A stretch of DNA of 64,000 nucleotides from NCBI RefSeq assembly GCF_019968605.1, contig NZ_CP082966.1:3151501-3215500 (forward strand), read 5' to 3'. The notes beneath the pieces were generated by a model, which was not told the origin of the DNA, made no database searches, and was given only the letters and a program-made list of their open reading frames with translations. The position numbers and the translations under genes were made by a program. Of the stretch, positions 1 through 9,600 are shown one piece after another (positions within the stretch are counted from its first letter, which is position 1; the number at the start of each line of letters is the position of its first letter). The stretch is from Polaribacter litorisediminis. GTDB lineage: Bacteria; Bacteroidota; Bacteroidia; Flavobacteriales; Flavobacteriaceae.

Positions 1-1
1 A

Positions 2-253
2 TATCAAATGTATCATGGCATACTTTTACTTGTTTTAGGTTTTAATTTAAAGACAAGTACCGCCTTTGACAACTCTATGATGTATGCTTTTATAATAGGA
101 ACTTTTCTGTTTTCTTTTTCTATTTATGGTTTGGTCATTTCATCTGCAAACCATAAGAAATTAAAGTTTTTAGGCCCCATAACCCCTTTAGGAGGTTTAT
201 TTTTGGTTGTAGGCTGGGCACTATTGATTTGGAAATTTTTCTTTCCGTACTAG
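2..253 (+). CDS. DUF423 family small membrane protein (5' truncated by window edge)
   Basis: This is the C-terminal part of a DUF423 (YgdD-like) inner-membrane protein of unknown function. The reading frame is open to the window edge, and the first visible residues (Tyr-Gln-Met-Tyr-His) match the YQMYHA stretch that lies mid-protein in this family, so the ATG at position 8 is an internal methionine and not the start. Three hydrophobic segments are visible, and the motif LGPITPLGG followed by a last helix ending in a Trp-Lys tail is typical. The family is usually about 120-130 residues, so roughly 40 are missing. The stop codon overlaps the end of the convergent lipoprotein gene by 4 nt. Confidence 0.85.
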   Translation, partial: YQMYHGILLLVLGFNLKTSTAFDNSMMYAFIIGTFLFSFSIYGLVISSANHKKLKFLGPITPLGGLFLVVGWALLIWKFFFPY

Positions 254-1098
254 TTGATGGTAATTTCATACAAATTACCACCTTCTCCACCCGCTTTTTC
301 ATCGGTAACAAGCAATTTATTGGATCCTTTAAAACAGATTCCTTCTTTTTGAGTTTTATGCTCTAATTCAATTTCTTCAACAGTTCCTGAAAAGAAGTCA
401 TCTTCTTTAAAGTTTGAAAAAATAAGAACATTTCTTTGAGATAATAAAGCCACTTTTGTGCCATCATCAGAAATATCTGCTGAAGTTATCCAACATTTTA
501 AATCTTTACAATTTTTATATTCTCCGATTAATTTTGCAACATGATTTCCTTTCTTAGCAGGAAGTTTATAGAGAAAAGTTCTTCCATATTTTTTCTTAAC
601 TCTACTTTTTGTAAAAATATAGATGTAATTTTTAAAGTAAAAAAAGGCTTCTGCATCAAAAAGTAAGCTTTTCTTTTTAGATGAAAATTTTTCTTGATTT
701 TCATACTCAAATTCTATCTTTTCTACTTCAGCACTTTTTTTATTTAAATACTTCTTATCAATTTTTAAGATTTTTAAATTCTTTCTTTTACTTAAGTTGT
801 TCCCAAAATCACCGATATAGATATTGCCTTTTTCATCTGAAGTTAAATCTTCCCAATCACGATTTTTAGTTTTTACATAAATCTCTCTTTTAATCTTACC
901 TTTTTTTGAAACAGCGAATAATTTTGGCTGGTTCCCACCATCATTTATCATCCAAATAAAATCCGACTTCACTTCAAATTCTACTCCAGAAACTTCTTTT
1001 AAACTTTTGGGCAAATCTGCTAGAATCTTTAATTGCCCAAAATTTTGACAACTAGCAACTATCATAAAAGTAAAAAAAACGACCATTTTTCTTATCAT
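250..1098 (-). CDS. Lipoprotein with a predicted beta-propeller fold
   Basis: The 282-residue product begins with a lipoprotein signal peptide (hydrophobic residues 6-14, lipobox Val-Ala-Ser-Cys at 14-17), so it is probably anchored in the cell envelope. The mature part has repeated short beta-rich segments of the type 'D-G-x-K-V-A-L-L-S' and 'G-N-I-Y-I-G-D-F-G-N-N', which suggest a propeller such as those in SdiA-regulated or phytase-like esterase families. I cannot assign a substrate. A second Met at residue 5 is an alternative start. It stands alone, convergent with the DUF423 gene and downstream of the LemA/TPM cluster in the same orientation, with a 56-nt gap. Function unknown; the lipoprotein call is firm and the fold is inferred. 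Confidence 0.7.
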   Translation of the reverse strand: MIRKMVVFFTFMIVASCQNFGQLKILADLPKSLKEVSGVEFEVKSDFIWMINDGGNQPKLFAVSKKGKIKREIYVKTKNRDWEDLTSDEKGNIYIGDFGNNLSKRKNLKILKIDKKYLNKKSAEVEKIEFEYENQEKFSSKKKSLLFDAEAFFYFKNYIYIFTKSRVKKKYGRTFLYKLPAKKGNHVAKLIGEYKNCKDLKCWITSADISDDGTKVALLSQRNVLIFSNFKEDDFFSGTVEEIELEHKTQKEGICFKGSNKLLVTDEKAGGEGGNLYEITIN

Positions 1099-1154
1099 AA
1101 AACTTTAATAAAAATTTTTATTTTATTTATAAAATAGCTGTGTAAAAAATTAAA

Positions 1155-1976
1155 TTACCATCCGCCAGAAGCTCCGCCTCCACCAAAACTTCCACCGCCA
1201 AAACCACCTCCAAAGCCTCCTCCGCCTGAAGAACCGCCAAAACCACCTCCAAAACCGCCACTTCTGCCAGAGTTACTTAAAACTATGGCAGTAAAAATAG
1301 TATCTGCGAGTGAACCTCTTCTAAAACCTCTTCCGCCTCCTTTATTGTTTTTGTTTCCTCTAGAAATTAAAAGAACGATAATGATAATAATGATGACAAA
1401 AACGAGCACTCCAGGATCAAAACCTTTCTCATTTTTTTTAGGGGTTCCTGTAAATTCGCCGTTTAACGTTTTAAAAATATAGTCGACTCCCCTATCTAAA
1501 CCGCTATAAAAATCGCCTTTTTTAAATTCGGGGATCATAACCCTTTCAATAATTCTTTTCGATTGAAAATCTGTTAATACATACTCAACACCTTTTCCTA
1601 CTTGGATGGCTATTTTCTTGTCATCTTTAGCCAATACAACTAAAACGCCATTGTCTTTTTTTGCATCGCCAATTCCCCATTTTTCGCCCCAATTGGCGGC
1701 TAAATAGCTGATATTCTCCCCTTCGGTAGATGCGATAATAGCAATCACAATTTGTGTCGAAGTGGTATCTGAATAACGGATTAATTTATTTTCTAAACGG
1801 TTTTTTTGTGCATCCGAAAGTAAGTTTACATAATCATATATACTCGTTTGAAACTTTGGTTTTTCAGGAATTTTAAATCCTTGAGAACATACATTTAAGG
1901 CACTAATAAAGGCAAATAAAAAGATAATCTTTTTACCAATAACGATTAACCGAGAACTATCAATTAAATTTTTCAT
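1155..1976 (-). CDS. TPM domain protein with Gly-rich tail (YgcG family)
   Basis: The product has an N-terminal signal peptide (about residues 10-31), a TPM domain (about 40-170; motif Y-D-Y-V-N-L-L-S-D and the conserved Asn-Asp-Asn-G-V-L-V-V stretch), one transmembrane helix near 187-205 made largely of Ile/Val/Leu, and a C-terminal tail of Gly-Gly-Phe and Gly-Ser repeats. This is the YgcG layout, with the TPM domain in the periplasm and the Gly-rich tail in the cytoplasm. TPM domains of this type have been linked to photosystem repair in plants and to acid phosphatase activity, but the bacterial role is not settled. It overlaps the upstream TPM gene by 4 nt (ATGA-type), so the two are co-translated with lemA. 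The Gly-rich tail makes the antisense strand Pro-rich. Confidence 0.9.
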   Translation of the reverse strand: MKNLIDSSRLIVIGKKIIFLFAFISALNVCSQGFKIPEKPKFQTSIYDYVNLLSDAQKNRLENKLIRYSDTTSTQIVIAIIASTEGENISYLAANWGEKWGIGDAKKDNGVLVVLAKDDKKIAIQVGKGVEYVLTDFQSKRIIERVMIPEFKKGDFYSGLDRGVDYIFKTLNGEFTGTPKKNEKGFDPGVLVFVIIIIIIVLLISRGNKNNKGGGRGFRRGSLADTIFTAIVLSNSGRSGGFGGGFGGSSGGGGFGGGFGGGSFGGGGASGGW

Positions 1977-2410
1977 CCTTTAGAAACCTCATTAGAAAGT
2001 TCATTGGTATCATTGGTTTGATACGGAAAATGAGCTTTTAATTCTTTACCAGCTATTAAAATTCCTGCAACAATACCTTGTTTAAAATTCCCTTTTTTAA
2101 AATGATGCTGAATCCTATCTTTTGTTGCATTCCAAAAATCTTTAGGCACCACGTTATTGATGCCTTCATCTCCACAAATTACAAATTTTTTATCATGTAC
2201 GGCTACATAAATTAAAACACCATTTGCATCTTTGGTAGCCTCCATTTTTAAGAGATAAAACACTTCTAACGCACGTTCATAGTGGTCTTTCTCTGAGGAA
2301 GCTTCAATATGCACACGAATTTCACCAGAAGTATTTTTCTCTGCAGTTTGAATAGCAGAAACAATCTCTTCTTCATCTTTTTGGGTAAGAAATTCTTCTA
2401 CTTTAGACAT
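1973..2410 (-). CDS. TPM domain protein, cytosolic form
   Basis: This 145-residue protein is a single TPM domain without signal peptide or membrane helix. Visible features are the N-terminal helix, the segment S-G-E-I-R-V-H-I-E and the GVLIYVAVHDKKF strand that matches the core of the preceding paralogue. It starts immediately after the lemA stop (no gap) and overlaps the next gene by 4 nt. LemA-TPM-TPM is a recurrent order in Bacteroidetes, which supports a shared envelope-associated role, although none of the three has an established biochemical activity. The start codon is the only reasonable Met. Confidence 0.88.
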   Translation of the reverse strand: MSKVEEFLTQKDEEEIVSAIQTAEKNTSGEIRVHIEASSEKDHYERALEVFYLLKMEATKDANGVLIYVAVHDKKFVICGDEGINNVVPKDFWNATKDRIQHHFKKGNFKQGIVAGILIAGKELKAHFPYQTNDTNELSNEVSKG

Positions 2411-3022
2411 TTATTCTTTTTTATTATTAAAATCAAAATTGATATCCGGTGCATTTTCTGATCCCGCATTTGCTTGATAACGATTCATTTCTTTAAAATT
2501 AAAGATCCCTGCTAATAAAGAGTTCGGAAAGATTTTAATATGTTTATTATAATTATTAACACCTTCATTAAAACGATCTCTGGCAACATTAATCCTGTTT
2601 TCAGTTCCTTCTAGTTGACTTTGTAATTCTAAAAAATTTTGATTCGCTTTTAAATCGGGATACCGTTCTACAGAAACTAATAATTTAGACAATGCTCCGT
2701 TTAATCCAGATTGTGCTTGCTGAAACTGCGCCATTTTTTCAGGTGTTAAATTATCAGCATTAATATTTACAGAAGTTGCTTTTGCTCTTGCATTAATAAC
2801 ATCTGTTAAGGTACTTTTTTCAAAATCTGCAGCACCTTGCACTGTTTTTACCAAATTTCCTATCAAATCATTTCTTCTTTGATAGGCACTTTCTACATTA
2901 GACCAAGTTGTTTTTGCATCTTCTTGCAAAATCACAGCATTGTTATTAAATCCTTTTGCCCAACTGTAAAATCCGAAGGCGACTGCCACAATTATTATTA
3001 CGGGAATTAACCATTTTTTCAT
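2411..3022 (-). CDS. lemA: LemA family protein
   Basis: The 203-residue product has one N-terminal membrane helix (residues 4-19) followed by a long helical body. Family hallmarks are the segment 'W-S-N-V-E-S-A-Y-Q-R-R-N-D-L-I-G-N-L' and the later 'R-Y-P-D-L-K-A-N-Q-N-F' and 'A-R-x-x-F-N-E-G-V-N-N-Y-N' motifs. LemA proteins are bitopic membrane proteins with the helical bundle outside the cytoplasm; the molecular function is unknown. It is the first gene of the LemA/TPM/TPM operon. The 70-nt gap to the SDR gene upstream marks a possible junction between conserved and accessory DNA (inference). Confidence 0.95.
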   Translation of the reverse strand: MKKWLIPVIIIVAVAFGFYSWAKGFNNNAVILQEDAKTTWSNVESAYQRRNDLIGNLVKTVQGAADFEKSTLTDVINARAKATSVNINADNLTPEKMAQFQQAQSGLNGALSKLLVSVERYPDLKANQNFLELQSQLEGTENRINVARDRFNEGVNNYNKHIKIFPNSLLAGIFNFKEMNRYQANAGSENAPDINFDFNNKKE

Positions 3023-3092
3023 AATTTCTAATTTTTATTTTTTTGAATGATATTTTTATTTATACAAATTTACTAAATATTCTCGTCAATTT

Positions 3093-3845
3093 TTAGAGCG
3101 ATGTTCCGCCATCTAATGTGATGGTTTGTCCTGTAATAAACTTTGTATTATCAGAAGCTAACCAAACCACCGCATCCGCAATTTCCTCAGTTTTTCCATA
3201 TCGTTTCATGGGAATGACACTTTTTAAAATGGCATCCATTTCTGGTTTTGCATTGAGTAATTGATTTAACAAAGCAGATTCTGTATAACCAGGACACACC
3301 GCATTTATACGTATGTTTTTGGAGGCATACTCCATCGCTGCTGATTTTGTCATCCCAACTACTGCAAATTTACTGGCACTATAGCTAATATTATTGGGTG
3401 ATGCTTTTAAACCTGCTAAAGAAGCAATATTTACAATATTGCCATAACCTTGTATTAAGAATTGGGTCAAAGCTACTTTCATGCAATAAAAAACGCCAGT
3501 TTGATTTACTGAAATTACGCGATTCCAATCTTTTAATAATGATTCGTGTGTCTTTAACAAATTAGGACCGATTCCGGCATTATTGACAATGACATCTAAA
3601 CGACCAAACTGTTCTACCGTTGTGTGTATTAAATTTTCTACTTCTTCAAACTTTGCAACGTTCGCTTTTATAGGTAGCGATTTCCCTCCATTTGTTACAA
3701 TTTCTTCAGCCACTTCTTGTGCTTTTTCTAAATTGATGTCAGAAACGACCACCGTTGCTCCCTTTTTTGCAAAATGAATTGCTGTTGCCTTCCCGATACC
3801 AGAACCTGCTCCTGTAATAATTACAATCTTGTTTTTAACTTTCAT
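3093..3845 (-). CDS. SDR family NAD(P)-dependent oxidoreductase
   Basis: Classical short-chain dehydrogenase of 250 residues. It shows the cofactor motif T-G-A-G-S-G-I-G (residues 11-18), the NNAG motif, the catalytic Ser in 'I-A-S-L-A', the Y-x-x-x-K pair in Y-S-A-S-K, and a C-terminal T-L-D-G-G. An acidic Asp follows the second beta strand (S-D-I-N), which favours NAD over NADP (family knowledge). The likely substrate is a hydroxyacyl-CoA or other alcohol, because the gene follows the kinase/acyl-CoA dehydrogenase pair on the same strand. The 238-nt gap upstream holds a structured repeat, so it may have its own transcript. Confidence 0.9.
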   Translation of the reverse strand: MKVKNKIVIITGAGSGIGKATAIHFAKKGATVVVSDINLEKAQEVAEEIVTNGGKSLPIKANVAKFEEVENLIHTTVEQFGRLDVIVNNAGIGPNLLKTHESLLKDWNRVISVNQTGVFYCMKVALTQFLIQGYGNIVNIASLAGLKASPNNISYSASKFAVVGMTKSAAMEYASKNIRINAVCPGYTESALLNQLLNAKPEMDAILKSVIPMKRYGKTEEIADAVVWLASDNTKFITGQTITLDGGTSL

Positions 3846-3857
3846 ATTTATTAATTT

Positions 3858-3939
3858 GGGCGTTCCCTAAAAAGGTCGGGCTTTACACTATATCTTTTTG
3901 CGAAAAGCAAAAAGGATGCCGCTTCAATCCCTAACGCAT
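3858..3939. repeat. Interspersed structured repeat of Bacteroidetes type
   Basis: An 82-nt GC-richer patch lies in the gap between two minus-strand genes. The outer GGGCGTT (start) can pair with AACGC near the end, and the centre forms a strong hairpin, ATC-TTTTTGC / GCAAAAA-G-GAT with loop GAAAA (3892-3917, one bulged G). The wording 'gcgttccctaaaaaggtcgggcttt ... ggatgccgcttcaatccctaacgc' (shown here in parts) is one I recall as recurring in intergenic DNA of many flavobacteria. A diverged relative appears near 55.4 kb. Function is unknown; it could be a transcript 3' structure or a mobile repeat. The rest of the 238-nt gap is AT-rich with an AAGGAATT/AATTCCTT inverted pair and nothing else I can support. 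Confidence 0.6.
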
Positions 3940-4083
3940 ATTAGTTTTTATTAATGAAGCTAAGGAATTTTATTAAAAATTATTGAAATTTATAATTCCT
4001 TTTTTTAATTTCTTTTGACTTTTATAGAATTCTAATAGTTTTTTAAAACACAATATTCTATTTTAAAAACATAGGATGACTTA

Positions 4084-5142
4084 CTAATCTATCGATTTGG
4101 TTTGAATTGCTTTTAAAGCCAATTTACAACACAATTCCGATGCTTTATTTAAGTTTGAAAATCGTTCATCTGTAGTAAAACCTTTGGAAAATCGATAATA
4201 TATTTGTTGTGCAATTACAGCTATTTTAAACAAACCAAAAACGTAGTAAAACACTAGATGCGCTGTATTTCTACCTGATTTTTGCAGATACATTTTTGCA
4301 ATTTCACTGCGAATCGGATTTCCTTCGAAAATAGTTGGGGAAGGGATTCCTTGTTTCACAAAATCATGATCTGTTGCCACCGTCCAATATCCCAAAGAAG
4401 TTCCTAAATCCATAAAAGGATCTCCTAAAGTTGCCATTTCCCAATCTAAAACAGCCGCAACTTCTTGCCAAGAATCGTCTTTAAAAACTACATTATCATA
4501 TTTAAAATCATTATGAATTAAACAATGTTCGTATGCTTTTGGTTGATGCGCTTCCATCCATTCCATGACCATTTCGGCTTCCAGATTTTCGGCTGTTTTT
4601 GCTTTAATATATTGCTTCCCCCAATTAAAAACTTGTCGCTGCACATATCCTTCAGGTTTCCCTAAATCGGCCAAACCAATCGCGTTATAATCTATGGCAT
4701 GCAATGCTACTAAAGTATCTAACCAAGAATCAGCAATCGTTTTATAATCTTCTGCCGCTATATTTCGTTGATGTGCTTCTTTATAATTTAAGATGATGCC
4801 TTCTACCTTTTCCATGATATAAAAATCACTTCCTAAAATCATTTCATCATCAGAAAAAGTAAACATTTTTGGCACTTTAGAGAATGCTTTGTTTACCCCG
4901 CTTTGCACTTTGAATTCTCGATGCATATCATGACCTCGTTTGATTGCGCCCTTAGGTGGTTTTCTTAAAACATATTCTTTTTCTTCAATACTTAAAAGAT
5001 AGGTTAAATTAGAAAATCCATGTGTAAATTGCTGCACAACTAACTCACTTTCCACAGTGCTGATCAGTCCGTTTTCTTGAAGATATTTCTTTAATAAAAC
5101 GTCATTTAATTCTTCGCCTTTTCTTACTTTTTGATTGCTCAT
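4084..5142 (-). CDS. APH-family kinase (ACAD10/11 N-domain-like, LvaA-like)
   Basis: A 352-residue phosphotransferase with the aminoglycoside-kinase fold. Seen directly: the catalytic loop H210-N-D212-F-K-Y-D-N217, the metal-binding Asp in L-D-W-E (D233), and the candidate ATP lysine in V-L-R-K-P (61). This subfamily is not antibiotic resistance: the closest relatives are the N-terminal kinase domain of animal ACAD10/ACAD11 and LvaA of the levulinate pathway, which phosphorylate the 4-hydroxyl of 4-hydroxyacyl-CoA. It overlaps the upstream acyl-CoA dehydrogenase gene by 4 nt, so the two are coupled. Inferred role: phosphorylation of 4-hydroxyacyl-CoA, preparing phosphate elimination by the partner. 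Substrate chain length is unknown. Confidence 0.82.
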   Translation of the reverse strand: MSNQKVRKGEELNDVLLKKYLQENGLISTVESELVVQQFTHGFSNLTYLLSIEEKEYVLRKPPKGAIKRGHDMHREFKVQSGVNKAFSKVPKMFTFSDDEMILGSDFYIMEKVEGIILNYKEAHQRNIAAEDYKTIADSWLDTLVALHAIDYNAIGLADLGKPEGYVQRQVFNWGKQYIKAKTAENLEAEMVMEWMEAHQPKAYEHCLIHNDFKYDNVVFKDDSWQEVAAVLDWEMATLGDPFMDLGTSLGYWTVATDHDFVKQGIPSPTIFEGNPIRSEIAKMYLQKSGRNTAHLVFYYVFGLFKIAVIAQQIYYRFSKGFTTDERFSNLNKASELCCKLALKAIQTKSID

Positions 5143-6359
5143 ACGTTATTCCCGTATTTTTTAATACAACTTTTACCGAGTTGATACATGTGCACTTCAT
5201 CGGGTCCGTCTGCCAAACGCAACATTCTTGCAACCGCAAAATAATGTGGTAAATACGTGTCTTGCCCAACACCTTTTCCGCCTAAAACTTGCATCGCTCT
5301 ATCGATTACTTTTTGCGCCATATTTGGAGCCACAATTTTAATCATTGCAATAATATCTTTTGCCTCTTTATTTCCTACCGTATCCATTTTATCGGCTGCG
5401 GATAGCGTTAACAGTCTTGCTTGTTCAATTTCGCAGGCAGATTTTGCAATTTCTTGACGAATACTACTATACTCATAAAACTTCTTGCCAAAAGTTTCTC
5501 TTTCTAAAGTTCTTTGAGACATCAATTCTAGAGCATATTGCGCCATGCCAACCAAACGCATACAGTGATGAATTCTGCCCGGACCTAAACGTCCTTGCGC
5601 AATTTCAAAACCCCTACCTTCTCCCAGAATTAAATTTTCTTTTGGCACCCTAACATTCTCTAAAATAATTTCCGCGTGTCCTTCTGGCGAATCATAAAAA
5701 CCTAAAACAGCAAGTGGTCTTATAATTTTTAATCCTTTTGAATTCATAGGCACTAAAATCATGCTTTGTTGCTGATGCCTATGTGCATCCGGATTTGTTT
5801 TACCCATGACAATGGCTATTTCGCAATGCGGATCCATGGCTCCTGAAGACCACCATTTGTGACCATTAATCACATACTCATCACCCTCTAAAACAATCGA
5901 AGTTTCGATGTTTGTAGCATCGGAAGAGGCTACTTGTGGCTCTGTCATTAAAAAAGCAGAACGAATTTCTCCGTTTAGTAAAGGTGTTAACCATTGTTGC
6001 TTTTGAGCATCACTTCCGTATTTTGCTAAAACCTCCATATTTCCTGTATCAGGGGCAGAACAGTTAAAAATTTCTGAAATCCAGATTTTCTTTCCCATAA
6101 TTTCTGCTAATGGTGCATATTCTAAATTGGTAAATCCTGGACTTAAATCTCCGTACTCTTTTGGAAGAAATAAGTTCCATAAACCCGCTTCTTTGGCTTT
6201 TTGTTTTAGCATTTCTGTTTTAGGGAAACGTTTCCATAGATTCGCTACATCATTTTGAAAAGCAATAAATTCTTCTTCTACAGGAACAATATGTTCTTCT
6301 ATAAAAGCAGTTAACTTTTGTTGTAATTGAATTGATTTTTCTGAATATTTAAAATTCAT
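5139..6359 (-). CDS. Acyl-CoA dehydrogenase, ACAD11-like
   Basis: A 406-residue flavoprotein with the ACAD N-terminal helical, beta-barrel ([13 protein letters not shown]) and C-terminal helical domains. The usual catalytic Y-E-G-T is replaced by A-D-G-P-D-E-V-H near residues 382-389, the signature of the ACAD10/11 branch. Together with the overlapping kinase gene it mirrors the fused animal enzymes and the bacterial LvaA/LvaC pair, whose dehydrogenase half removes phosphate from 4-phosphoacyl-CoA to give an enoyl-CoA. That role is inferred from family and context. Its start is the first gene of the pair, with 247 nt of non-coding DNA to sbcC upstream. Confidence 0.88.
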   Translation of the reverse strand: MNFKYSEKSIQLQQKLTAFIEEHIVPVEEEFIAFQNDVANLWKRFPKTEMLKQKAKEAGLWNLFLPKEYGDLSPGFTNLEYAPLAEIMGKKIWISEIFNCSAPDTGNMEVLAKYGSDAQKQQWLTPLLNGEIRSAFLMTEPQVASSDATNIETSIVLEGDEYVINGHKWWSSGAMDPHCEIAIVMGKTNPDAHRHQQQSMILVPMNSKGLKIIRPLAVLGFYDSPEGHAEIILENVRVPKENLILGEGRGFEIAQGRLGPGRIHHCMRLVGMAQYALELMSQRTLERETFGKKFYEYSSIRQEIAKSACEIEQARLLTLSAADKMDTVGNKEAKDIIAMIKIVAPNMAQKVIDRAMQVLGGKGVGQDTYLPHYFAVARMLRLADGPDEVHMYQLGKSCIKKYGNNV

Positions 6360-6606
6360 AGCTTACCATCTAATTTATCCGGTCTCGCGCAGTCATGACC
6401 TTATTCATAATTTAAATAATATTTACCTCTCGAGAGCTGCGTTCTTTAATTTCATCAAAAAATATTTTAATGATTAATACTACTCGATAAAATTTTTATA
6501 CACGAGTTTGCACTGTATTTTTTAAATACAAAACGGATAGTACAATATAACTCAAAAAATTATGACATTAACACTCTAAAATATAATCTATTGAGAATTT
6601 CACTTT
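6360..6606. other. Intergenic region with short GC-rich palindromes
   Basis: No gene is visible. Two GC-rich patches stand out in AT-rich DNA: positions 6381-6400, whose ends GGTC and GACC are inverted copies, and the perfect palindrome CTCTCGAGAG at 6427-6436. They resemble fragments of REP-like elements with 'ctcgagcgcagtcgag' cores, but the match is too short to classify. The rest carries AT-rich DNA that could hold the promoter for the acyl-CoA dehydrogenase/kinase pair. Confidence 0.4.
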
Positions 6607-9600
6607 TTATATCAGCGCAACTGTACTAATTCCGTTACTTTTTTTTGTGATTTTTATTTGGGTTGGAATCCGTTCTTTTAAATTTTCTACATGTGAAATA
6701 ATGCCAATTAATTTGCCTTCTGATTGCAAAGTCTCTAAAGTAGCAATAACGGTTTCTAGCGTTTTATTGTCTAAAGTGCCGAATCCTTCATCGATAAATA
6801 AAGAATCTATTTTTACATTTTTACTAGCCAAATCAGACAATCCTAATGCCAAAGCCAAACTAATAATAAACTTTTCTCCACCACTTGAAGTATCTACTAA
6901 CCTTGCTTGATCTGTTTGATAATGATCAATTAAATTAAAATTAAGTTCTTCTTTTGGTTTGTAAACTTCTTCCATTTTTAAAGAATATCGTTTGTTTAAC
7001 TTCAATAAATGTATGTTCGCCAAATCTAATAAATGCTTTAAAGTAAGTCTTTGCACATAGGTGTTAAACGCATCTTTTGAGTTTCCTATAATTCGAAATA
7101 ATTCTTTCCAAACATCGCAAATTAATTCTTGATTTGTTATTTTTTTATAGATTTCTTGATTCCTATTTTTAATTTCTTGGTCTTTTCTAAATGCTTCAAA
7201 TATTTTACCTTTTTCCGTTGATAAGTCTTTGTTTTTACTTTTTAATTTCTCTAAAGTAAGCTTACTTTCTTCTTCTGAAATTTCAAAATTTTTGGAGGCA
7301 TTTAAATCTGCTGTATCCTTTAAATTTGTTTCCTGTAATGTTTTTAATCGAAGTTGTCGCTTTTTTAAACCTTCTTTATTTTCAGTATATTTTAAGATAT
7401 CTTCTTTATGCAACAAAGCATTTTCAACATCTTGTTTCGAATTCAAATCACTATGTTCTAGTTGTGAAGCTAGTGAGGTAGACCAAACAATGAACTCTTC
7501 TTTTAACTTCTTTTGAGCATTCTCATTTTCAATTTTTAGAGCTTCCTTGTTAGTTTTAACGTCTAATAGGTTTTGCCGCTCCTTTTTACTTTCTTCTAAT
7601 TTATCCGTCAACTGTTTTTTAACAGCTTGTAAACTTTTTCTTTTTGTTTCAACCGATATATTCATGGGTAAAATAGCAACGCGTTCATTTTTTAAATATC
7701 TAGAAGTAACCTCAGATTTTTCGATCGATTCTTTACAATCTTTTTCAGTTTTAAAATGAATTTCTAATTGTTTTTGATTATTCACCAAATTAGTATTGAT
7801 AACCGCAACGTTCGCTTTTAAGGCATCTAACTTCTTTTGAGCAATCTTATAGCGTCTAATTTCGCTTTCAATTTCATCGATAAACCTATTCGTTTGTTCT
7901 ATTGAAGGTACTTTGAATTCGAATTTAGATAATTTAACTCGCAAACTATCCTCTAAAATTTCACAAGACTTTAATCCTTCCTCAATCAATTTTTGTTTAT
8001 CCTGAATATCTAATTCTATGTGTTTTATCTTTTCTATGAAAGCGATATCTTTTATTTTTAAAGCTTCTGTAGATTGTCTTTTACCCGTCAAAATCGTATC
8101 GGCTTTATCCTTCTGAATTTGCAATTTTCGAGCACTTGTAATTTGAATATTTAAAAGTTTTATCTTTTCTGTGGATGCATCTAATACAGTTTTAATACGA
8201 GGTTTATTTGTTAATTCGCAATCCATATTTAATTTTGACGCCTCTAATTCAATGCTCGTAATTTCTTTAACAATCGATTTAATTCGTTTTGTAATCCCAA
8301 CAATTTCAGTTTGTAAACTAACCTCCTTTTTATCTAAATCAGCTTTAGATTCTTTTATTTTTTCTAATTCAATTTTACGGTTCTGAAACTCTAATTCCGA
8401 TTTTGAAACACCAATAGTGTCTAGATGTACTGCAAAAGGATGCTCTGTAGAACCGCATAAACTGCAAGGTTCTCCAACTACTAAATTTTGTCGATCCTCT
8501 TCATATTTCGCAATACTTTTTTCTAAATTTAAGATTCTCTCTGCATCCAAAACAGCCGTTTCTTGTTTTTTAATTTGCTTCTCAAAATCGATAATTTCCT
8601 TTTGAATACTTTCTAATGATTTAACAAAAGCATGCTGTCTCTTTGTAGAAGCATCTTTTTCTTTAAACTCTTTTTGATATTGTTCTGATAAATTTTGAAA
8701 TTGCTTCCAATTGGATTCAGTGGCTGATACTTTATCTTTTTCCGCCAATAAATTCGTTAAATTATGTTTCTCTAATGCTAGATTAATTAGGGTAAACTCC
8801 TTCTCATCCTTCTCAATTTCACGCAGCTTTTCATCGAGATTTTTCTTGTTTTTTAAAAATTCAGATTGGGTAATTTCTAGCTTTTTTTGCTGGCTATCAA
8901 CAAACAACAAATTTTGTTTTACAGTTTCCTTATTGTTTTTTAACGTGATTAAATCTGTTGTCCAATTTGATATTTGTGCATCAACTTCCTCTAAAAATTT
9001 ATGACTAGCTACATACGCTTCCCCCTTTTTTATATAGCCTTTTTTTTCATTCAATTCAGTTGATAATTTTGCTTTAGTAGCTTTCAAAGAACTAATTTGT
9101 TGAATTAATTCTTCTAATTTATCTGATGTTTTTTTTCTGTTTTCGGCTTCATTCTTAAGCTTGCTGTCTAGTTCCGTAACCAAGTCAAATTTTGGCAACC
9201 AATCACGAAATTCCTTTTCAGAATTTTCTAATGATATCGCTTCTTTTGTAGTTTGCTGCTCTATACTTTCAATTTGTGGTTTTAATTTAGATAATTGATT
9301 TTTTAAATCAATACCTTGGTTTATGTTGTCGGTGCGAGATTTCTCATTTCTATTTAAATTTTGAATTAATTCTTGAAACTGTGCTGCTTTTTCGTGGATA
9401 TCTAATAATTGAAAATCATTTTTATGATATATAAAATCAGCTTTTAATACTTCATCAACTGCTTCTAATTGTACAGAATCAGTTGCCAATTTTTTAAAGT
9501 TTACATACCAATTTACAGCAAACTGAATTGCTTCTATCTCTTTTTCTGTCCGTAGAATTTCAGCATCTAATACTTTATCTTTTTGATTTAATTCAATTTT

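Noticed and set aside
4084..5142. Aminoglycoside resistance gene
   Set aside because: It is coupled to an ACAD11-like dehydrogenase and matches the ACAD10/11 kinase branch.
7229..9004. Several Ser/Phe-rich plus-strand ORFs of 60-97 codons
   Set aside because: They are antisense to the coiled coil of sbcC, where Lys/Glu codons give long open frames on the other strand.
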